NCBI GenBank assembly: GCA_033026295.1
Contig: CM065168.1
Coordinates: 22,545,306-22,609,305 of the forward strand
Source: Channa striata
Taxonomy: Eukaryota; Chordata; Actinopteri; Anabantiformes; Channidae
DNA length: 64,000 nt
Direction: 5' to 3'
The notes under the pieces are model-generated. The model worked only from the letters and a program-made list of their open reading frames with translations. It did no database searches and had not been told where the DNA came from. Below, piece by piece: positions 61,624-64,000 of this stretch. Each line of letters starts with the position of its first letter. Position 1 is the first letter of the stretch. Made by a program: the position numbers and the translations under genes.

Positions 61624-63039
61624 GGACAGCCAGGTGGTAACAATGACCCACGTGTGACCCCACTGGCCCTCAAGGTGTTAATGAGCCAACAGCTCTGCAG
61701 GGACGGACAAACCCGTTAGTTTGTCAGGGACTATGTAGCTGAACATTGTCGCACACAGACAAGCAATGTTGAAGTTTTGAAATCATTCACACAAAAAGCA
61801 AATTCAGCGCAGAACAAAAGACAAAAATAAGAATGTACATGTATCTATATATTGTATATAATTCAGCTGCCACTGAATCGTAATTGTGAGTCAGTTCAGC
61901 AGCTTCCACGCTGGAACACACACTCGCAGGGCGAGTGCTCCCAGATGTTGAATAGTGTGAAGGGACAGATAGCTTACATAGCTAATTATATATGGACAAT
62001 ATCATATGAATGTGAAAAGATAAAAAGGCATCGCTGACTAGTCTGGTCAGAAGATCTGACTAATAAATTATTGAGTGAACTAATATAAAAACAGATGCTG
62101 ACCTGAAATAACATCAAAGTGAACTTGGTCTTGACAGCTTTATCTTTTTCTCCTCTGTTTAGAAATGGAGTGGCCTTGACAGGAGGGAGGGGGGCTGCGG
62201 ATTAATCGGGGCGGACCGGCCCGGTCTGCACCCAGCCCAGTTCCCCGTCTGTAAACAATAGGGGTGTGGATTAGTTTGGAAACAATGTGTTTATTTAAAA
62301 AGCCCACTTCCTGTATGGACTCAGCAAGTCTCCCATTAATTTTACTGGCAGCGGCTCCAGTTCTGAAAAATCATTGTTTAGAGGAGGGAAAAAACACCAA
62401 ACACACGGGGCAGAAAGGAACGCTTTGCATCTGAGCTCGGTTCCTGTGTGATAGGGCCGCGGCATTAATAGAATTGGGGCTCGCTATTGGTGCTTTTGGG
62501 ATCTTAGGTTGGGAGGAAACAAACAAACGAGGAAATATTTCGAAGTCTTTGTTGAGGCTGCGTTGGCGTGAGCTCACTGCTGCGTGCTCTACGTGTATGG
62601 ATGTGTGTGTTTCATGAAGGAGAAAGAAGAAAAGAAAGACAAACAGCGTTTTCTTTTTCTTTTCTTTTTTTCTGCTTAGTCTAAACTGCCACGAGCAGTC
62701 TACAGAATCTGCCCGGAGGAGTGCGATTCAGCTGAGGGCTGTAGAGCCCAGAAGCGAAGACCCCCTCCCCCCATCCCCTCACTGCCCAAAGCCACATCCT
62801 GTCCAAAAGCAAAAGACTTGCACTTTCTCCTCAGGAGGAACACTCGCGCTAACGTGATCACATGATTACCCGTGAAGCAGCTGATCTCGCGTCGGCTTGG
62901 AAAAAGTTTTCGGGCCTTGTAACAGGAAATAAACAGGACTCCTGCTGTGCCATCACGCCAAAACAATTTAGTTTTAGTGAGCAGGCCCGGCGGAGTTTCC
63001 GAGTTGATTTCTAAGACTGACAGATATGAGGACGGATGA

Positions 63040-63240
63040 AAAGGCATTAAGAATAAGCAGCAGCAACCTTAACCCATCCGGAGGCCAGAGTGTAACAGGT
63101 AAACTCAGGGGAGGGTGGTTAAGCCCTAGTTAGGCATGTAAATCCCACCCTTTACAGGCAGAGCGCTCCAGTAGATCCCTGTCAATTTCCTGCAGCTGTG
63201 CTTGGGCGGATTTACATGAATACACTCTATCACTAGCGCT
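63040..63240. promoter_or_regulatory. Candidate conserved non-coding element
   Basis: Unique block with GTGGTTAAGCCCTAGTTAGG, GGCATGTAAATCCC and GCGGATTTACATGAATAC. No repeat or reading frame. Selected by eye. Confidence 0.22.
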
Positions 63241-63310
63241 TAGCCTCCTGTGTTATACATTTACTCACTTTTGGGTGGTGGGTTCTACAAATTGGTTATT
63301 TTCTTTTGGC

Positions 63311-63326
63311 TTTTTTTTTTTTTTTT
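63311..63326 (+). repeat. Poly(T) tract
   Basis: A run of about 16 T. Confidence 0.8.
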
Positions 63327-64000
63327 GTTGTCTATAGAGAGAGAATTGTTTTATTTACACGCCACCCAGCATGGCTTCTTTTGTAAATTGACTCCTCACT
63401 TTTGTCCACGGGCCAGCCACAAGAAGGTTAGCTGCCTGTTTCTGATAAGCTGGCAGAACCTATCAACCCCGGCAAGAAGATAGTGCTCTGTATTTCTGTC
63501 ATGCTTTATCATCAGCTGGGCTGAAACTAAACCGGTGTTAAGCGAGAGTAGAGGGACCATTTCCCTGGATTACAGGCGTCAACTTTAATTTCAAAGACCA
63601 ATGGTGTATCCAGGGAAGGTGCAGGCTTCGCTTGCCACAGATTGGCAGCAGGCTCCTGATAAGGACCCAGTAGCGTTGTTCGCATTCACCACGGGGGCCT
63701 ATTGATCTCTGAGCCGCTGGTTCATTTCATAAAATACAAGGCAAATGGTGTTAGAGCTGCAGTACGGCTCCCTATTCACCAGACACACGGCGCACTGTGC
63801 CAAGCCGTCTCAGCACTGTGCCGTGGTGAACAGGAAACGCACCGCAGGAAGACGGGGTATTTGTCAGGAGTCATTAGGGAAGGAGGTGACTTTTGCTCGT
63901 AGAACGCGGCACAGCGAGCGGCGGAGGAGAGACGCTCTTTCTTTACGACAGAGCTGAGTCAGGTTAGAAGTTTATTTGCGAGGATTCCTGCAGCTCAGTG

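Larger units (their letters stand above)
53576..64000. other. Gene-free non-coding stretch
   Basis: No gene recognised. Open frames such as 57308-57637, 58877-59236 and 62700-63047 show no domain or splice context. Contains two (CA)n tracts, T-runs at 58583-58601 and 63311-63326, and candidate regulatory blocks listed separately. Confidence 0.6.

Noticed and set aside
1..64000. tRNA, rRNA, CRISPR arrays, operons or prophage-like systems
   Set aside because: None seen. The sequence is a vertebrate nuclear gene desert, and nothing supports a bacterial-type system.

Overview
The window looks like teleost fish DNA and is almost entirely non-coding. Long (CA)n microsatellites, a Tc1-like transposase relic, a fish-type terminal-inverted-repeat element, a solo LTR and LINE fragments, together with spliced coding exons, point to a ray-finned fish. 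The species cannot be told from the sequence.

I can support one protein-coding gene. Three exons on the minus strand (19319-19223, 16776-16558, 14187-13931) join with consistent splice signals and matching phase-1 junctions. They give a 190-residue protein whose last exon is an I-mfa-type cysteine-containing domain, and it best fits mdfic2 (MyoD family inhibitor domain containing 2). A possible polyadenylation signal lies about 1 kb past its stop. From memory, human MDFIC2 sits alone in a large gene-poor interval between MITF and FOXP1. The emptiness of the rest of this window agrees with that.

Layout: 1-10.6 kb, unique non-coding DNA with microsatellites. 10.6-12.6 kb, a cluster of old mobile-element debris (Tc1-like relic, then a retrotransposon-like tail). 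12.9-19.3 kb, mdfic2. 19.3-36.7 kb, a desert with several AT-rich, motif-dense blocks that could be conserved enhancers, plus a CpG-rich patch at 32.39-32.75 kb. 36.76-37.30 kb, a short inverted-repeat transposon. 37.3-52.5 kb, desert with microsatellites and a pair of diverged copies of an unknown repeat. 52.5-53.6 kb, a solo LTR inserted inside an older LINE reverse-transcriptase fragment. 53.6-64 kb, desert with further candidate regulatory blocks.

Apart from mdfic2 I see no reading frame, tRNA, rRNA, CRISPR array or new enzyme system worth defending. The interest lies in the gene model, the nested mobile elements and the candidate cis-regulatory landscape. Candidate regulatory blocks were chosen by eye from motif content and base composition, and need an alignment to other vertebrates to be accepted.
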